From Gammaproteobacteria bacterium (GTDB taxonomy: Bacteria > Pseudomonadota > Gammaproteobacteria > Burkholderiales > Rhodocyclaceae), in contig JAHJEO010000017.1 of NCBI GenBank assembly GCA_018825305.1, positions 62,001 through 126,000 of the forward strand: a DNA stretch of 64,000 bases. The letters run 5' to 3'. The notes under the pieces were generated by a model. It was not told the origin of the DNA. It made no database searches and was given only the letters and a program-made list of their open reading frames with translations. A program made the translations under genes and the position numbers. How positions within the stretch are numbered: the first letter of the stretch is position 1; each line of letters begins with the position of its first letter. Shown here one piece after another: positions 25,765 to 36,146 of the stretch.

Positions 25765-27528
25765 TCAAGGCTGGAGACGCTTGATCGTGGCGGTCAGCAC
25801 TTCGTTGCCGGGGTGGGCCTTGTTCGCTTCGGCCCAGATCCGGGCGGCTTCGTCGCGACGATTCAGTGTCCACAGCACCTCACCGAGGTGGGCGGCGATT
25901 TCCGGGTCGCTGCGAATGGCGAAGGCACGCTGCAGCGCGTCAAGCGCGCCCGCCGCGTCGCCGCGACGGAACAGAACCCAGCCCTTGGAGTCGAGGATGA
26001 AGGGGTCGTCGGGCGCCAAAGCCTGCGCCTGTTCGATCAGCTTCTGCGCCTCGTCGAGGCGCAGGTTGCGCTCGGCCAGCGAATAACCGAGGGCATTGAA
26101 GGCATGGGCATGGTCGGGCTTGAGCTGCAGCAGGCGATTGAGGCGGCTTTCGAAGATATCGATGCGGCCCAGGCGCTCGGCCGCCAGCGCCGATTCGTAC
26201 AGCAGTTCCGGCTGGTCCGGCTGCGCCGCCAGCCCGGCGTCGAGCGCCGCCAGCGCCGCCTCGCTACGGCCCGCTTCGCGCAGCAGCTGTGCTTCGCCGA
26301 TCAGCAGCTTGACGCCATGCTCGCCGTGGGCGGCTCGCGCCGCCTGCAAGTCAGCCAGCGCGGCGTCGAGCTTGCCCTGCCTGGCCAATACGTTGGCATG
26401 ACGAAGCCTGGCGGCGACATACTGCTCGCCAGGACCAACCTTCTCGTACCACTTGATCGCCTCGTCCCAGCGCTTGTCGTCCTCGGCCAGTTGCCCGAGG
26501 TAGAGGCGCACGCTGTCGGTGTCGGCATAATTGAGTTCGATCAGGCGGCGGAAATGACGTTCGGCCTCGCGCGGCTCCTGCAACTGGTACGACAGTACGC
26601 CCAGCGCGTAGATGGTCTCGGTGTCGTCGGGCGCGCCGGCCAGCAGCTGGACGAATTCCTGACGACCTTCGGCATAACGTCTTTCGGCGACATAGAGCCG
26701 CGCCAGGGCCTGGCGCAGATCGCGCGAGGGGCGATGCTCGGCGACGAAGCGGCGCAGGCCCTCGATGGCCTCGGGCCGCGACTGGAACTGGCTGCGCAGC
26801 AGCACCGCCTGCTCCCAGTCGGGGCGCAGCGCCACGGCGCGCTCGGCCTCGCCCAGCGCGCGCGTCGCGTCCTGCGCGCCATGCGCGGCGACGGCGCGGG
26901 CGAAGTGGGCTTCGGCGATGCCGACATAGGGCGTGGTGACCTGCTCGATGATGCCCAGCACCTGACGCTTGTCGGGCAGGCGCGACAGCAGCCGGTTGAG
27001 CGAGAGCAGCGCGTTCGGCAGGTTGGGTCCCTCGGCGGCCAACTGGCGGGCGACATTCTCTGCCAGTTCCTTCGGCCGGGCGCCGGCCGCGAGCAGGCTG
27101 GTGATCATCTGCCGCGCCTGGGCCGACTCGGGGTCGAGCTCGGACCAGAGGCGGGCAGCGTCGAGCGCCACTTCGTAACGTCGCGCGAACAGGGCGATCT
27201 GCGTCGCGCGCTGGGCGATGCGCGGGTCGCGCGTGCTGCGCGCCAGGTCGCGGTAGGCATCCATCGCCAGGGTGATGTTGCCGCGGGTGCCGGCGATCTC
27301 GGCCAGCAGGAACTGGTAGAGGATCTGCGCCGTCAGTTCCTGCGCCGGCAGGGGAGAGGCCTTCGCCGCCTCAGGCGCCGGAACCGGGGTGGCGACTGGA
27401 GCCGACGCGGGCGCGGCGGTCGGAGCCGGAGCCGAAGCCGGTTCGGCAGGCACGTTTTCCTGCTGCGCCACGGACGCACACGCGGCGACACTGGCGGCAA
27501 GCACGAGCGGCAGAAGGCGACGTTTCAT
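25765..27528 (-). CDS. TPR-repeat lipoprotein
   Basis: The 587-residue product has a lipoprotein signal (VAAC, Cys17), a Pro/Ala/Glu linker to about residue 50, and then tandem TPR units across most of its length. Examples are NALGYSLAERNLRLDEAQKLIEQA and DPFILDSKGWVLFRRGDAAGALDALQRAF near the C-terminus. The start at 27528 begins the signal exactly; a longer ORF upstream is not credible. It is nine bases upstream of lolB and divergent from mutM. Proteins of this type next to lolB are common in betaproteobacteria and probably scaffold envelope complexes; the partner is unknown. Confidence 0.85.
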   Translation of the reverse strand: MKRRLLPLVLAASVAACASVAQQENVPAEPASAPAPTAAPASAPVATPVPAPEAAKASPLPAQELTAQILYQFLLAEIAGTRGNITLAMDAYRDLARSTRDPRIAQRATQIALFARRYEVALDAARLWSELDPESAQARQMITSLLAAGARPKELAENVARQLAAEGPNLPNALLSLNRLLSRLPDKRQVLGIIEQVTTPYVGIAEAHFARAVAAHGAQDATRALGEAERAVALRPDWEQAVLLRSQFQSRPEAIEGLRRFVAEHRPSRDLRQALARLYVAERRYAEGRQEFVQLLAGAPDDTETIYALGVLSYQLQEPREAERHFRRLIELNYADTDSVRLYLGQLAEDDKRWDEAIKWYEKVGPGEQYVAARLRHANVLARQGKLDAALADLQAARAAHGEHGVKLLIGEAQLLREAGRSEAALAALDAGLAAQPDQPELLYESALAAERLGRIDIFESRLNRLLQLKPDHAHAFNALGYSLAERNLRLDEAQKLIEQAQALAPDDPFILDSKGWVLFRRGDAAGALDALQRAFAIRSDPEIAAHLGEVLWTLNRRDEAARIWAEANKAHPGNEVLTATIKRLQP

Positions 27529-27628
27529 GGTGGGAGAAGGAAGAAAGCGGGGGGCTCCGATAAGATGGCGGATGTTAGCAGTTTCGCCCGTGCGCTGCCC
27601 CCATCGCCACCCTGCCCACCCGCCGACC

Positions 27629-28441
27629 ATGCCCGAATTACCCGAAGTCGAAGTCACCCGCAGGGGCATCGCGCCCGCCCTCACCGGGCGCAAGGTCACG
27701 ACGGTGGCACTGCGCGCGCCGGCACTACGCTACCCGCTGCCGTCCGACCTTGCACGGAAGCTGTGCGACCGCACGCTCGCCGGCATCGCGCGCCGCGGCA
27801 AGTACCTGCTGCTGGATTTCGGCGTCGGCACGGTGCTGCTGCACCTGGGCATGTCCGGCACTTTGCGGCTGCTGCCGCCGGCAACGGCCGCGGGCAGGCA
27901 CGATCATGCCGACATCGTCTTCGGCGACCTGCTGCTGCGGCTCAACGACCCGCGCCGCTTCGGCGCGCTGCTGTGGATCGAGGGCGATGTGCGCGAGCAC
28001 CCGCTGCTGCGCGAGCTTGGCATGGAGCCGCTCGAACGCGGCTTCACGGCCAAAGCCCTGCAACTGCGCCTCGCCGGGCGCACGGCGGCGATCAAGCAGG
28101 CGATCATGGACAGCCATGTGGTCGTCGGCGTCGGCAACATCTACGCCTCGGAGAGCCTGTTCCGCGCCGGCATCGACCCACGCCGCGCGGCCGGCAAGGT
28201 GTCGCTGGCCCGGCTGGAAAAGCTGGTGGCAGCGATCAGGGACACCCTGCGTGCCGCCATCCGCGCCGGCGGCAGCAGCCTGCGCGACTTCTTCGGCTGC
28301 GACGGCGACCCCGGCCATTTTCAGCTCGAACATCTGGTCTATGGCCGCGCCGACGAACCCTGTCGCCAGTGCGGCACGTCGATCAGGACGATCCGGCAGG
28401 GGCAGCGGGCGAGCTACTTCTGCCCCAGGTGCCAGCGTTGA
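27629..28441 (+). CDS. mutM: Formamidopyrimidine-DNA glycosylase
   Basis: MutM removes 8-oxoguanine and ring-opened purines from DNA. The 270-residue protein begins MPELPEVEV, giving the catalytic Pro2 and Glu3 after Met removal. It has the helix-two-turn-helix motif IKQAIMDSHVVVGVGNIYASE and a C-terminal zinc finger CRQCGTSI...YFCPRC. The start at 27629 is fixed by the catalytic Pro2; the longer ORF would bury it. It is divergent from the TPR lipoprotein gene. Confidence 0.97.
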   Translation: MPELPEVEVTRRGIAPALTGRKVTTVALRAPALRYPLPSDLARKLCDRTLAGIARRGKYLLLDFGVGTVLLHLGMSGTLRLLPPATAAGRHDHADIVFGDLLLRLNDPRRFGALLWIEGDVREHPLLRELGMEPLERGFTAKALQLRLAGRTAAIKQAIMDSHVVVGVGNIYASESLFRAGIDPRRAAGKVSLARLEKLVAAIRDTLRAAIRAGGSSLRDFFGCDGDPGHFQLEHLVYGRADEPCRQCGTSIRTIRQGQRASYFCPRCQR

Positions 28442-28474
28442 AGATTTTCTCGGCCCGGCCGACCGCCGAGCCGC

Positions 28475-28873
28475 TCAGCGGGCGTTGAATTTCTCCGCCA
28501 GCTTCGCCAGTTTCTCCTGGCGCTCCGCCTCCACCTGTTCGGCCTTGCGCCGTTCGGCGCCCTTGCGGAATCGCTCGCGCAGGCCGTCGGTGGCCTGCTG
28601 CCGCTGCTCTGCGGTGACTTCGCCGGCCGCATTGCCGTCGAGGTCGAAGCGGACCTGCCCCTGCGACAAGGCCTTGAGGTAGCGCGTCGATGCCGTGTGC
28701 ATCTTCATGGCGGCACGCAACTGGGCGGCGTCGATTTCCGGCTGTCGTGCCCGGATCGCCTTGTGGATGCCGATGGCAAGCGGCAGGCCGTCGCGGAATA
28801 CGGGAAAGGCGGCGGCGAGCGTCTCGAGGACGGCGTTGCGGGGAGCGCGGGTTTTGGGATTGCTGGTGGTCAT
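28475..28873 (-). CDS. ProQ/FinO-domain RNA chaperone
   Basis: The 132-residue protein carries a ProQ/FinO fold: ETLAAAFPVFRDGLPLAIGIHKAI near residues 15-40, then LRAAMKMHTASTRYLKALSQGQVRFDLDG. A basic and glutamate-rich C-terminal helix (RERFRKGAERRKAEQVEAERQEKL) follows. Such proteins bind structured small RNAs and mRNA ends. The start MTTSNPKTR at 28873 is chosen; the ORF extends further but into the divergent promoter region. It converges with mutM and is divergent from the MFS gene. Confidence 0.9.
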   Translation of the reverse strand: MTTSNPKTRAPRNAVLETLAAAFPVFRDGLPLAIGIHKAIRARQPEIDAAQLRAAMKMHTASTRYLKALSQGQVRFDLDGNAAGEVTAEQRQQATDGLRERFRKGAERRKAEQVEAERQEKLAKLAEKFNAR

Positions 28874-28989
28874 GCTCGTCGGCTTGTCGCGATTAAACGA
28901 ACGACGGCCGTCATTCGTGTGGTTCACGGATTGTACGACCGGTGCGGCACGCGCGGGACGGCCGCGCCCATCGGCGATAATCCCGGGGT

Positions 28990-30210
28990 ATGCAACCAGC
29001 GGATGAATCAAGGGGCTTTTTCTCGTCGGTATTCACGCGGGCGCTGGCGTCGCGCAACTACCGCATCTACTTTTCCGGCCAGTTGGTCTCGCTCGCCGGC
29101 ACCTGGATGCAGCAGATCGCCATGATCTGGCTGGCCTACCGGCTGTCGAACTCGGCGCTGGTGCTCGGCATGGTGGGCTTTGCCAGCCAGATTCCGATCC
29201 TGCTGTTCGGCCCTTTGATGGGGGTGATCACCGACCGCTTCGATCGCCGGCGCATCCTGATGGCGACCCAGTCACTCGCCATGTCGCAGGCCCTGATACT
29301 GGCGTGGCTGACCTGGCAGGGCCTGGTGACGACGCACTGGCTCATTGGCATGGCCTTCGTCCTCGGCTGCATCAACGCCCTCGACCTGCCGGCGCGGCAG
29401 GTGTTGTCGGTGCAACTGGTGAGCAAACGCAGCGACCTGCCCAACGCCATCGCGCTCAATTCGCTGCTGATGAATGCCGCCCGCTTCGTCGGCCCGGCGC
29501 TGGCCGGGTTCGCCGTCGCGACCATCGGCGAGGCGTGGTGCTTCGCCATCAACGCCGCCTCCTACCTTGCCGTGATCGTCGCGCTATACGCCATCGACAC
29601 GCCGCCGCGCACCGGCGATCGCCAGCCGGCGTGGGCCGCCTTCCGCGACGGCATCCGCTATGTGCTGGACCATCCCGACATCAGGCCACGACTGGTGGTA
29701 GTGGCAGCGCTAAGCTTTCTGGTGACGCCTTACGCGGTGTTGATGCCGCTGTTCGCCAGCGAGATTTTCGGCGGCGATGCCCGCACCTACGGCCTGCTGA
29801 TCGGCAGCGCCGGGGCCGGCTCGCTGCTGGCCGGCCTGCACCTGGCCAGCCGCAAGGGAACGGACGGGCTGTCGCGGCGGGTGGGGGCCGCGGTCGTCGT
29901 CGCCGGGGCGGCCTTGTCAGTGTTCGCCGTCAATTCCACCCTGGCGCTGGCCTTTCCCATCGTCGTGGCACTGGGGTTCTCGGTCATCATGGTAATTGCC
30001 GGCAGCAACACCCTGATCCAGGTCTGGGTGGAAGACGCCTACCGGGGCCGGGTGATGGCCATCTTCTCGATGGCCTTCCTCGGCATCGCGCCGCTGGGGA
30101 GCATCGCCATCGGCAATATCGCGCACTGGGTCGGCGTGCAGCCGGCCCTGCTGGGATGCGGCATCGCCACGGTCATCGTTGGCTTGGTGGCGCGGCGGCG
30201 CCTGCGCTGA
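28990..30210 (+). CDS. Major facilitator superfamily exporter (EntS-like)
   Basis: Inner-membrane transporter of 406 residues with about twelve hydrophobic segments. It has the MFS motif between TM2 and TM3 (GPLMGVITDRFDRRRILMATQ), an NALDLPARQVLSVQLV segment and NAIALNSLLMNAARFVGPALAG typical of the EntS/MFS-3 branch. Members often export siderophores or drugs. No siderophore genes are adjacent, so the substrate is open. It is divergent from the ProQ-type gene. Confidence 0.87.
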   Translation: MQPADESRGFFSSVFTRALASRNYRIYFSGQLVSLAGTWMQQIAMIWLAYRLSNSALVLGMVGFASQIPILLFGPLMGVITDRFDRRRILMATQSLAMSQALILAWLTWQGLVTTHWLIGMAFVLGCINALDLPARQVLSVQLVSKRSDLPNAIALNSLLMNAARFVGPALAGFAVATIGEAWCFAINAASYLAVIVALYAIDTPPRTGDRQPAWAAFRDGIRYVLDHPDIRPRLVVVAALSFLVTPYAVLMPLFASEIFGGDARTYGLLIGSAGAGSLLAGLHLASRKGTDGLSRRVGAAVVVAGAALSVFAVNSTLALAFPIVVALGFSVIMVIAGSNTLIQVWVEDAYRGRVMAIFSMAFLGIAPLGSIAIGNIAHWVGVQPALLGCGIATVIVGLVARRRLR

Positions 30211-30230
30211 GGCCGGCGGCTGCCGACGCG

Positions 30231-30248
30231 CCTTCCCGAGAGGGAAGG
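30231..30248. terminator. Bidirectional hairpin between MFS and ferredoxin genes
   Basis: Perfect seven-base stem CCTTCCC/GGGAAGG with a GAGA loop between convergent genes. There is no T tract, so intrinsic termination may be weak. Confidence 0.5.
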
Positions 30249-30257
30249 CAGCGGAAA

Positions 30258-31544
<1,287 letters not shown>

Positions 31545-31546
31545 GA

Positions 31547-32842
31547 TCAGTCGGCGGCGACGATCACCGTGACCAGATGCTCCGGCTTGACGTGGCGGGC
31601 GAAGGCGGCCTTGACGTCCTTCGTCGTCACGGCGTTGATCTTCGCCGGGAAGTCGTCGAGGTAGGTGAGGGGCAGGCCGTAAAAGCCGATCGCGGAAAGA
31701 TAGCCAAGGATCTTGGCGTTGCTGTCGATGCGCAGGGCGAGACCGTCGACGAGGTTGCTCTTGGCGGCGGCCAGTTCCTTTTCGCTCGGGCCGTCGGCGA
31801 GGAATTTCGCCAGCACTTCCTCGACCACCTTGATCGCGTCGCCGGCCTGCTCGCGCTTGGTCTGCAGGCCGATCTCGAAGGGGCCGGGGAGCTTGCGCGG
31901 CGCGAAGTAGGAATAGACGCTATAGGCGTAGCCGCGCTTCTCCCGCACTTCCTGCATCAGCCGCGAGACGAAGCCGCCGCCGCCGAGCACGTAGTTGCCG
32001 AGCAGCAGCGCGTAGTAGTCCGGGTCGTTGCGGGCGATGGCCGGCGCGCCGATGTGGATGTGCGATTGCGTCGCCGGATGCGCGATCTTCAGGGTGTCGC
32101 GCGCCGGCTTCGTCACCGCCGGCACCGCTGCATCGGCCCTGCCCGCCGGCAGCCCCTCGGTCAGGCGCTGGGCGATGGCCTCTGCCTCTGCACGTGAGAC
32201 GTCGCCGATGATGGCCACCACCGCACGCTTGGCCGAATAGTTGTCGCGATGGAAGGCGACAAGGTCATCGCGGCCGATGCGTTCGACGCTTTCCACCGTC
32301 GCGCTCGCGCCGTAGGGATGATTCGGGTAGATCGCGGCGGCGAAGCGCTTGGCGGCGATGCTGTCGGGGCGGGTATCGGACTCGCGGATGGCGGCGACGG
32401 CCCGCGCCTTCTCGCGCACCAGCACGCTCTCGGGAAAAGTCGGCGCCGCCAGCACGGTGCGCAGCAGTTCCAGCGCCGCCTCGCGTTCGGGTTTCGACGA
32501 CAGCGTGCGCAGCGACATGCCGGCGCGGTCGGCATCGGCCGAGCCGCTCATGCGGGCGCCGATATCCACCAGCTTCGCCGAGATATGTTCTTCGTCGAGG
32601 CTGCCGGCGCCGGCTTCGAGCAGGGAGCGGGTGAGGCCGGCGACGCCGGTCTTGTCGGGCGCGCCGTACACGGTGCCGGCGGCGAAATCCACCGCCACAT
32701 CGAGGATGGGCAGCACATGGGTCTCGACGAAATAGACGCGGGCACCGGACGGGGCGACCCAGTGTTCGATCTTCGGCCCGGCATGGGCCAGCGTGGAGAC
32801 GGTAACAAGGGCGGCGAACGCGGCAAGCAGAATCTTCTTCAT
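31547..32842 (-). CDS. M16-family peptidase subunit lacking the zinc motif
   Basis: Periplasmic 431-residue protein with a signal peptide (LLAAFAALVTVSTLAHA). It has the M16 fold (GLTRSLLEAGAGSLDEEHISAKLVDIGARM near residue 75, GGGGFVSRLMQEVREKRGYAYSVYS near 310). The HxxEH zinc site is not present, so this is the non-catalytic partner. The catalytic partner gene lies ten bases upstream. In this family the two form a dimer, with the inactive subunit contributing the R/Y substrate motif (EKRGYAYSV). A weak dispersed-motif copy lies at 32434-32458. Confidence 0.92.
   Translation of the reverse strand: MKKILLAAFAALVTVSTLAHAGPKIEHWVAPSGARVYFVETHVLPILDVAVDFAAGTVYGAPDKTGVAGLTRSLLEAGAGSLDEEHISAKLVDIGARMSGSADADRAGMSLRTLSSKPEREAALELLRTVLAAPTFPESVLVREKARAVAAIRESDTRPDSIAAKRFAAAIYPNHPYGASATVESVERIGRDDLVAFHRDNYSAKRAVVAIIGDVSRAEAEAIAQRLTEGLPAGRADAAVPAVTKPARDTLKIAHPATQSHIHIGAPAIARNDPDYYALLLGNYVLGGGGFVSRLMQEVREKRGYAYSVYSYFAPRKLPGPFEIGLQTKREQAGDAIKVVEEVLAKFLADGPSEKELAAAKSNLVDGLALRIDSNAKILGYLSAIGFYGLPLTYLDDFPAKINAVTTKDVKAAFARHVKPEHLVTVIVAAD
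32434..32458 (+). repeat. Dispersed 25-bp motif, weak copy 9
   Basis: Five mismatches to the consensus. It encodes AAPTFPES on the gene strand, which also looks like ordinary M16 sequence, so this copy may be a coincidence. Confidence 0.4.
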
Positions 32843-32852
32843 GTTTTCGTCC

Positions 32853-34226
32853 TCAGTGCCGTGTCGCCACCGCCGACTTTTTCGGCTTGGTCTGATCCAG
32901 CGGCTGCGGATCGAGCACGGCAACGGTCAGGGTGTCGTCGGTGAAATATTTTTTCGCCACGGCCTGCACCTCCTCGGCGGTGACGCCGCGAATCTTCTCC
33001 AGCAGCTTGTCGATGTCGCGCCAGTGGTGGCCGGACGCCTCCAACCCGCCGATCTCCATGGCCTGCGCCATCATCGAATCGCGCTTATACACCTGGCTGG
33101 CAATGGTCTGGGTCTTCACCCGCGCCAGTTCCTCGGGCGAGACGCCTTCGTCCTGCACCCGCTTCAATTCGGCGCGCAGGGCGGATTCGAGCTCGGCCAC
33201 GGTGCGACCCTCGGCCGGCTGGCCGTCGAACATGAACAGTGCCTCGCCGCGCAGCGTGCCGTCGTAGCCGGCACCGGCCGACTGAGCGATCTTCTGGCCG
33301 CGCACCAGGTTGCGGGCAAAGCGGGCGGCGTCGTGGCCATCGAGCACCGTGGCCAGCACTTCCAGCGCGAAGGGCTCGCGGTCGGTATCGATGTTCGCGA
33401 GCCGGGGCACCTTCCACGCCATCGTCAGGTAGGGCAGCTTGGCCGGCGCCTTGACGCTGATGCGCTTGATGCCGGCCTGCGGCGGTTCGTTCTGCGGCTT
33501 GCGCTCCGGCAGCGCGTGCGGCTTGACCTTGCCGTAGGTCTTGTTGGCAAGGTCGAACACTGCCCTGTGGTCGACATCGCCGACCACCACCAGATAAGCG
33601 TTGCTCGGCGTATACCAGGTGCGGTACCAGTCCTGCGCGTCCTTCCAGTTCATGTGTTCGAGATCGTCCATCCAGCCGATGATGGGTCGGCGATAGGGAT
33701 GGGCCTGGAACGCGGTCGCGTTGAGCGCCTCATACACCAGCGACTGCGGGTTGTCCTCGGTGCGCATGCGCCGCTCCTCCATCACCACCTTGATCTCCTG
33801 CTCGAACTCCTTGGCGGTGAGCTGCAGGTTGGCCATGCGGTCGGCTTCGAGTTCCATCATCCGCGGCAGGGCGCGGTTCGGCACGATCTGGAAATAGGCG
33901 GTGTAGTCGCGGCTGGTGAAGGCGTTGTCGCGGCCGCCGGCTTCGGCCACGATCTTGTTGAACTCGCCGGCCGCGTGCAGCCTGGTGCCCTTGAACATCA
34001 TGTGCTCCAGCACATGGGCGACACCCGAGGTGCCGTCCTTCTCGTCGATGCTGCCGGCGCGGTACCACACCATGTGCACCGCCGACGGCGCACGGTTGTC
34101 CTCCTTGACGATGACGCGCATGCCATTGGCCAGCGTGGTCTCGAAGGGGTTGGCAAAAGTCGGCGCTGGCGCCACGGCGAGCATGGCGGCGGCGAGCGCG
34201 AGCGCAGAGAGCGGGAGCTTGGTCAT
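32853..34226 (-). CDS. Zinc-dependent M16-family peptidase (catalytic subunit)
   Basis: The 457-residue periplasmic protein has a signal peptide ending around PTFA-NP, and the inverted zinc motif HVLEHMMFKGT near residue 65 with the distal Glu in EMKV-like EQEIKVVMEERR. Further M16 features are NAYLVVVGDVDH and RFARNLVRGQ. It pairs with the zinc-less subunit encoded just downstream. Two dispersed-motif copies flank the coding region: one at the signal-peptide boundary (34154-34178) and one at the C-terminus (32858-32882, KKSAVATRH). It is divergent from ftsY. Confidence 0.94.
   Translation of the reverse strand: MTKLPLSALALAAAMLAVAPAPTFANPFETTLANGMRVIVKEDNRAPSAVHMVWYRAGSIDEKDGTSGVAHVLEHMMFKGTRLHAAGEFNKIVAEAGGRDNAFTSRDYTAYFQIVPNRALPRMMELEADRMANLQLTAKEFEQEIKVVMEERRMRTEDNPQSLVYEALNATAFQAHPYRRPIIGWMDDLEHMNWKDAQDWYRTWYTPSNAYLVVVGDVDHRAVFDLANKTYGKVKPHALPERKPQNEPPQAGIKRISVKAPAKLPYLTMAWKVPRLANIDTDREPFALEVLATVLDGHDAARFARNLVRGQKIAQSAGAGYDGTLRGEALFMFDGQPAEGRTVAELESALRAELKRVQDEGVSPEELARVKTQTIASQVYKRDSMMAQAMEIGGLEASGHHWRDIDKLLEKIRGVTAEEVQAVAKKYFTDDTLTVAVLDPQPLDQTKPKKSAVATRH
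32858..32882 (-). repeat. Dispersed 25-bp motif, copy 10 (last codons of M16 gene)
   Basis: Two mismatches to the consensus. It is in the sense orientation and encodes KKSAVAT, in a different frame from the lysA and apaH copies. Confidence 0.8.
34154..34178 (+). repeat. Dispersed 25-bp motif, copy 11 (signal-peptide boundary of M16 gene)
   Basis: Two mismatches to the consensus. It is read in the gene as VAPAPTF. Confidence 0.82.
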
Positions 34227-34314
34227 GTCGAGATAAGGGCCTCTGTTAGAATGGTTTTTTGCAATTTTCAGAGCCGCGCATCATAGCGCGACCCAAGTCT
34301 GACACCCATTCCCC

Positions 34315-35292
34315 ATGTTTGGTTTCCTCAAGAACAAGGATGAGCCGGCCGTTGCATTTGAGGCGGCGAAGGCATCCTGGACCGATCGACTCAAGGCCGG
34401 CCTGGCCAAGACCCGCGCCACCCTCAACACCCCGCTGGGCGAACTTTTCTCACGCGGGCGCATCGACGATGAACTGCTCGAAGACCTCGAAAGCACCCTG
34501 CTGCAGGCGGACTGCGGCATCGACGCGACACAGTGGCTGCTCGATGAACTCAAGGCCAGGGTCAAGCGCGACAAGCTCGACTCACCGGCACAACTGCAGG
34601 GAGCGCTGACCGGACTGCTGCAGCAACTGCTGGCACCGCTCGAGGCGCCGATCGATTTCGCCGGCCACAAGCCCTTCATCATCATGGTGGCCGGCATCAA
34701 CGGTGCCGGCAAGACCACCTCGATCGGCAAGCTGGCACGACACTTCCAGGACCAGGGCAAGAGCGTGCTGCTCGCCGCCGGCGACACCTTCCGCGCCGCC
34801 GCGCGCGAGCAGCTCACAGCCTGGGGCGAGCGCAACAACGTCACCGTGATCGCGCAGGAATCGGGCGATCCGGCGGCCGTGGTGTTCGACGCCATCAGCG
34901 CCGCCCGCGCCCGCAACATCGACATCGTGCTGGCCGACACCGCCGGCCGCCTGCCGACGCAATTGCACCTGATGGAGGAGATCGCCAAGGTCCGCCGCGT
35001 GGTGCAGAAGGCCGAACCGAGCGGGCCGCACGAGGTGCTGCTGGTACTCGACGCCAACATCGGCCAGAACGCGGTCGCCCAGGTCAAGGCCTTCGACAAG
35101 GCCATCGGCGTGACCGGCCTCGTCGTAACCAAGCTCGACGGCACCGCCAAGGGTGGCGTGCTCGCCGCCATCGCCCGGCAATGTCCGAAGCCGGTGCGCT
35201 ACATCGGCGTTGGCGAGGCCATCGAGGACCTGCAGCCCTTCCGCGCCGGCGAATTCGTCGGCGCGCTGTTCGAGACGCCGGCTCACTCGTGA
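34315..35292 (+). CDS. ftsY: Signal recognition particle receptor FtsY
   Basis: GTPase that docks ribosome-SRP complexes at the membrane. The 325-residue protein is the short form without a long acidic A domain: an N domain from about residue 20, then the G domain with [15 protein letters not shown] near 128, [23 protein letters not shown] near 208 and [10 protein letters not shown] near 265. Its stop overlaps the GTG start of ftsE. It is divergent from the M16 peptidase genes. Confidence 0.97.
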   Translation: MFGFLKNKDEPAVAFEAAKASWTDRLKAGLAKTRATLNTPLGELFSRGRIDDELLEDLESTLLQADCGIDATQWLLDELKARVKRDKLDSPAQLQGALTGLLQQLLAPLEAPIDFAGHKPFIIMVAGINGAGKTTSIGKLARHFQDQGKSVLLAAGDTFRAAAREQLTAWGERNNVTVIAQESGDPAAVVFDAISAARARNIDIVLADTAGRLPTQLHLMEEIAKVRRVVQKAEPSGPHEVLLVLDANIGQNAVAQVKAFDKAIGVTGLVVTKLDGTAKGGVLAAIARQCPKPVRYIGVGEAIEDLQPFRAGEFVGALFETPAHS

Positions 35293-35936
35293 TCCGCTTC
35301 GACCGCGTCTCCAAGCGCTACCCGCCGGGCATCGATGCGCTGGCCGACGTCAGCTTCGAGGCCGGCGCCGGCGAGTTCCTGATCGTTGGCGGCCACTCGG
35401 GCGCCGGCAAGAGCACGCTGCTCAAGCTCATCGCCGCCATCGAGCGGCCGACCGGTGGCGCAGTGCTGGTCAATGGCCAGAACGTCGGTGCGCTGGCGCG
35501 CGGCGCCATTCCCTTCCTTCGCCGCAACATCGGGCTGGTATTCCAGGACCAGAAGCTGCTGTTCGACCGCAACCTCTTTGACAACGTGATGCTGCCGCTG
35601 GCCATCGCCGGCTTTGCGCCGCGCGAAGCGGCGCGGCGCGTTCGTGCGGCGCTCGACAAGGTCGGCCTGCTGTCGCGCGAGAAGGCCATGCCCATCTCGC
35701 TTTCCGGAGGCGAGCAGCAGCGCCTCGCCATCGCCCGCGCCGTAGTCGGCCGGCCCGGCATGCTGCTGGCCGACGAGCCGACGGCCCACCTCGACAGCGA
35801 CACGGCGCGCGACGTCGCAGCCATCTTCCACGAATTCCATCAGGTCGGCGTCACCGTCATCGTCGCCACCTACGACCAGCGGCTGTTCCCCGGCGGGCGC
35901 CAGGTCCGGCTCGACCACGGGAGGCTGGCGGCATGA
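35289..35936 (+). CDS. ftsE: Cell division ATP-binding protein FtsE
   Basis: ABC-type ATPase that with FtsX controls septal peptidoglycan hydrolases. The 215-residue product has Walker A GGHSGAGKST, the Q-loop VFQDQKLL, the signature LSGGEQQRLAIARA and Walker B MLLADEPTAHLD. The start is the GTG at 35289 overlapping the ftsY stop (GTGA), chosen because FtsE proteins begin with MIRFD-type sequence there. Its stop overlaps the first junction micro-ORF (ATGA). FtsX normally follows directly; here 210 bases intervene. Confidence 0.95.
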   Translation: MIRFDRVSKRYPPGIDALADVSFEAGAGEFLIVGGHSGAGKSTLLKLIAAIERPTGGAVLVNGQNVGALARGAIPFLRRNIGLVFQDQKLLFDRNLFDNVMLPLAIAGFAPREAARRVRAALDKVGLLSREKAMPISLSGGEQQRLAIARAVVGRPGMLLADEPTAHLDSDTARDVAAIFHEFHQVGVTVIVATYDQRLFPGGRQVRLDHGRLAA

Positions 35937-36043
35937 GCAGGAAGCAGGGGCCCCGTCAGGGGATGCGACCGACCGCGATTGCCGCCAGCCGCCGACATGA
36001 AGGCTTTCCGTCTGGCACCGCGAGTACGGAGGCGGAGGCATGA
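35933..36043 (+). CDS. Putative 36-residue junction micro-ORF 1 between ftsE and ftsX
   Basis: The ATG overlaps the ftsE stop (ATGA) and the TGA overlaps the ATG of the next micro-ORF (ATGA). The peptide begins MSRKQGPRQGMRPTAIAASR: basic, with no signal, domain or hydrophobic segment. It is one copy of a 107-bp tandem duplication. Expression is inferred only from the unbroken coupling chain; a role as translational bridge is more likely than a stable protein. Confidence 0.5.
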   Translation: MSRKQGPRQGMRPTAIAASRRHEGFPSGTASTEAEA

Positions 36044-36146
36044 GCAGGAAGCAGGGGCCCCGTCAGGGGATGCGACCGCCCGCGATTGTCGCCAGTTGCC
36101 GACGTGATTCCGCATTCCTCGTCATTGCAGGTCCGGGGGCAGCGGC
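35933..36146 (+). repeat. Tandem 107-bp duplication at the ftsE/ftsX junction
   Basis: The units are 35933-36039 and 36040-36146. The first ~64 bases of each agree with only about five differences (both start ATGAGCAGGAAGCAGGGGCC); the rest has diverged, yet the unit length is exactly conserved at 107 bases, i.e. 36 codons minus one base. Confidence 0.9.

Noticed and set aside
23021-26086. 1021-codon open frame antisense to the porin, ispE and lolB genes
   Set aside because: It spans three well-supported genes and has no recognisable domain.
25813-28488. 891-codon plus-strand frame over the TPR gene and mutM
   Set aside because: It is antisense to one real gene and out of frame with another; no protein features.
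35933-36146. Direct repeats considered as a CRISPR-like array
   Set aside because: There are only two units with no spacer structure; the units are a tandem duplication with conserved reading frame.
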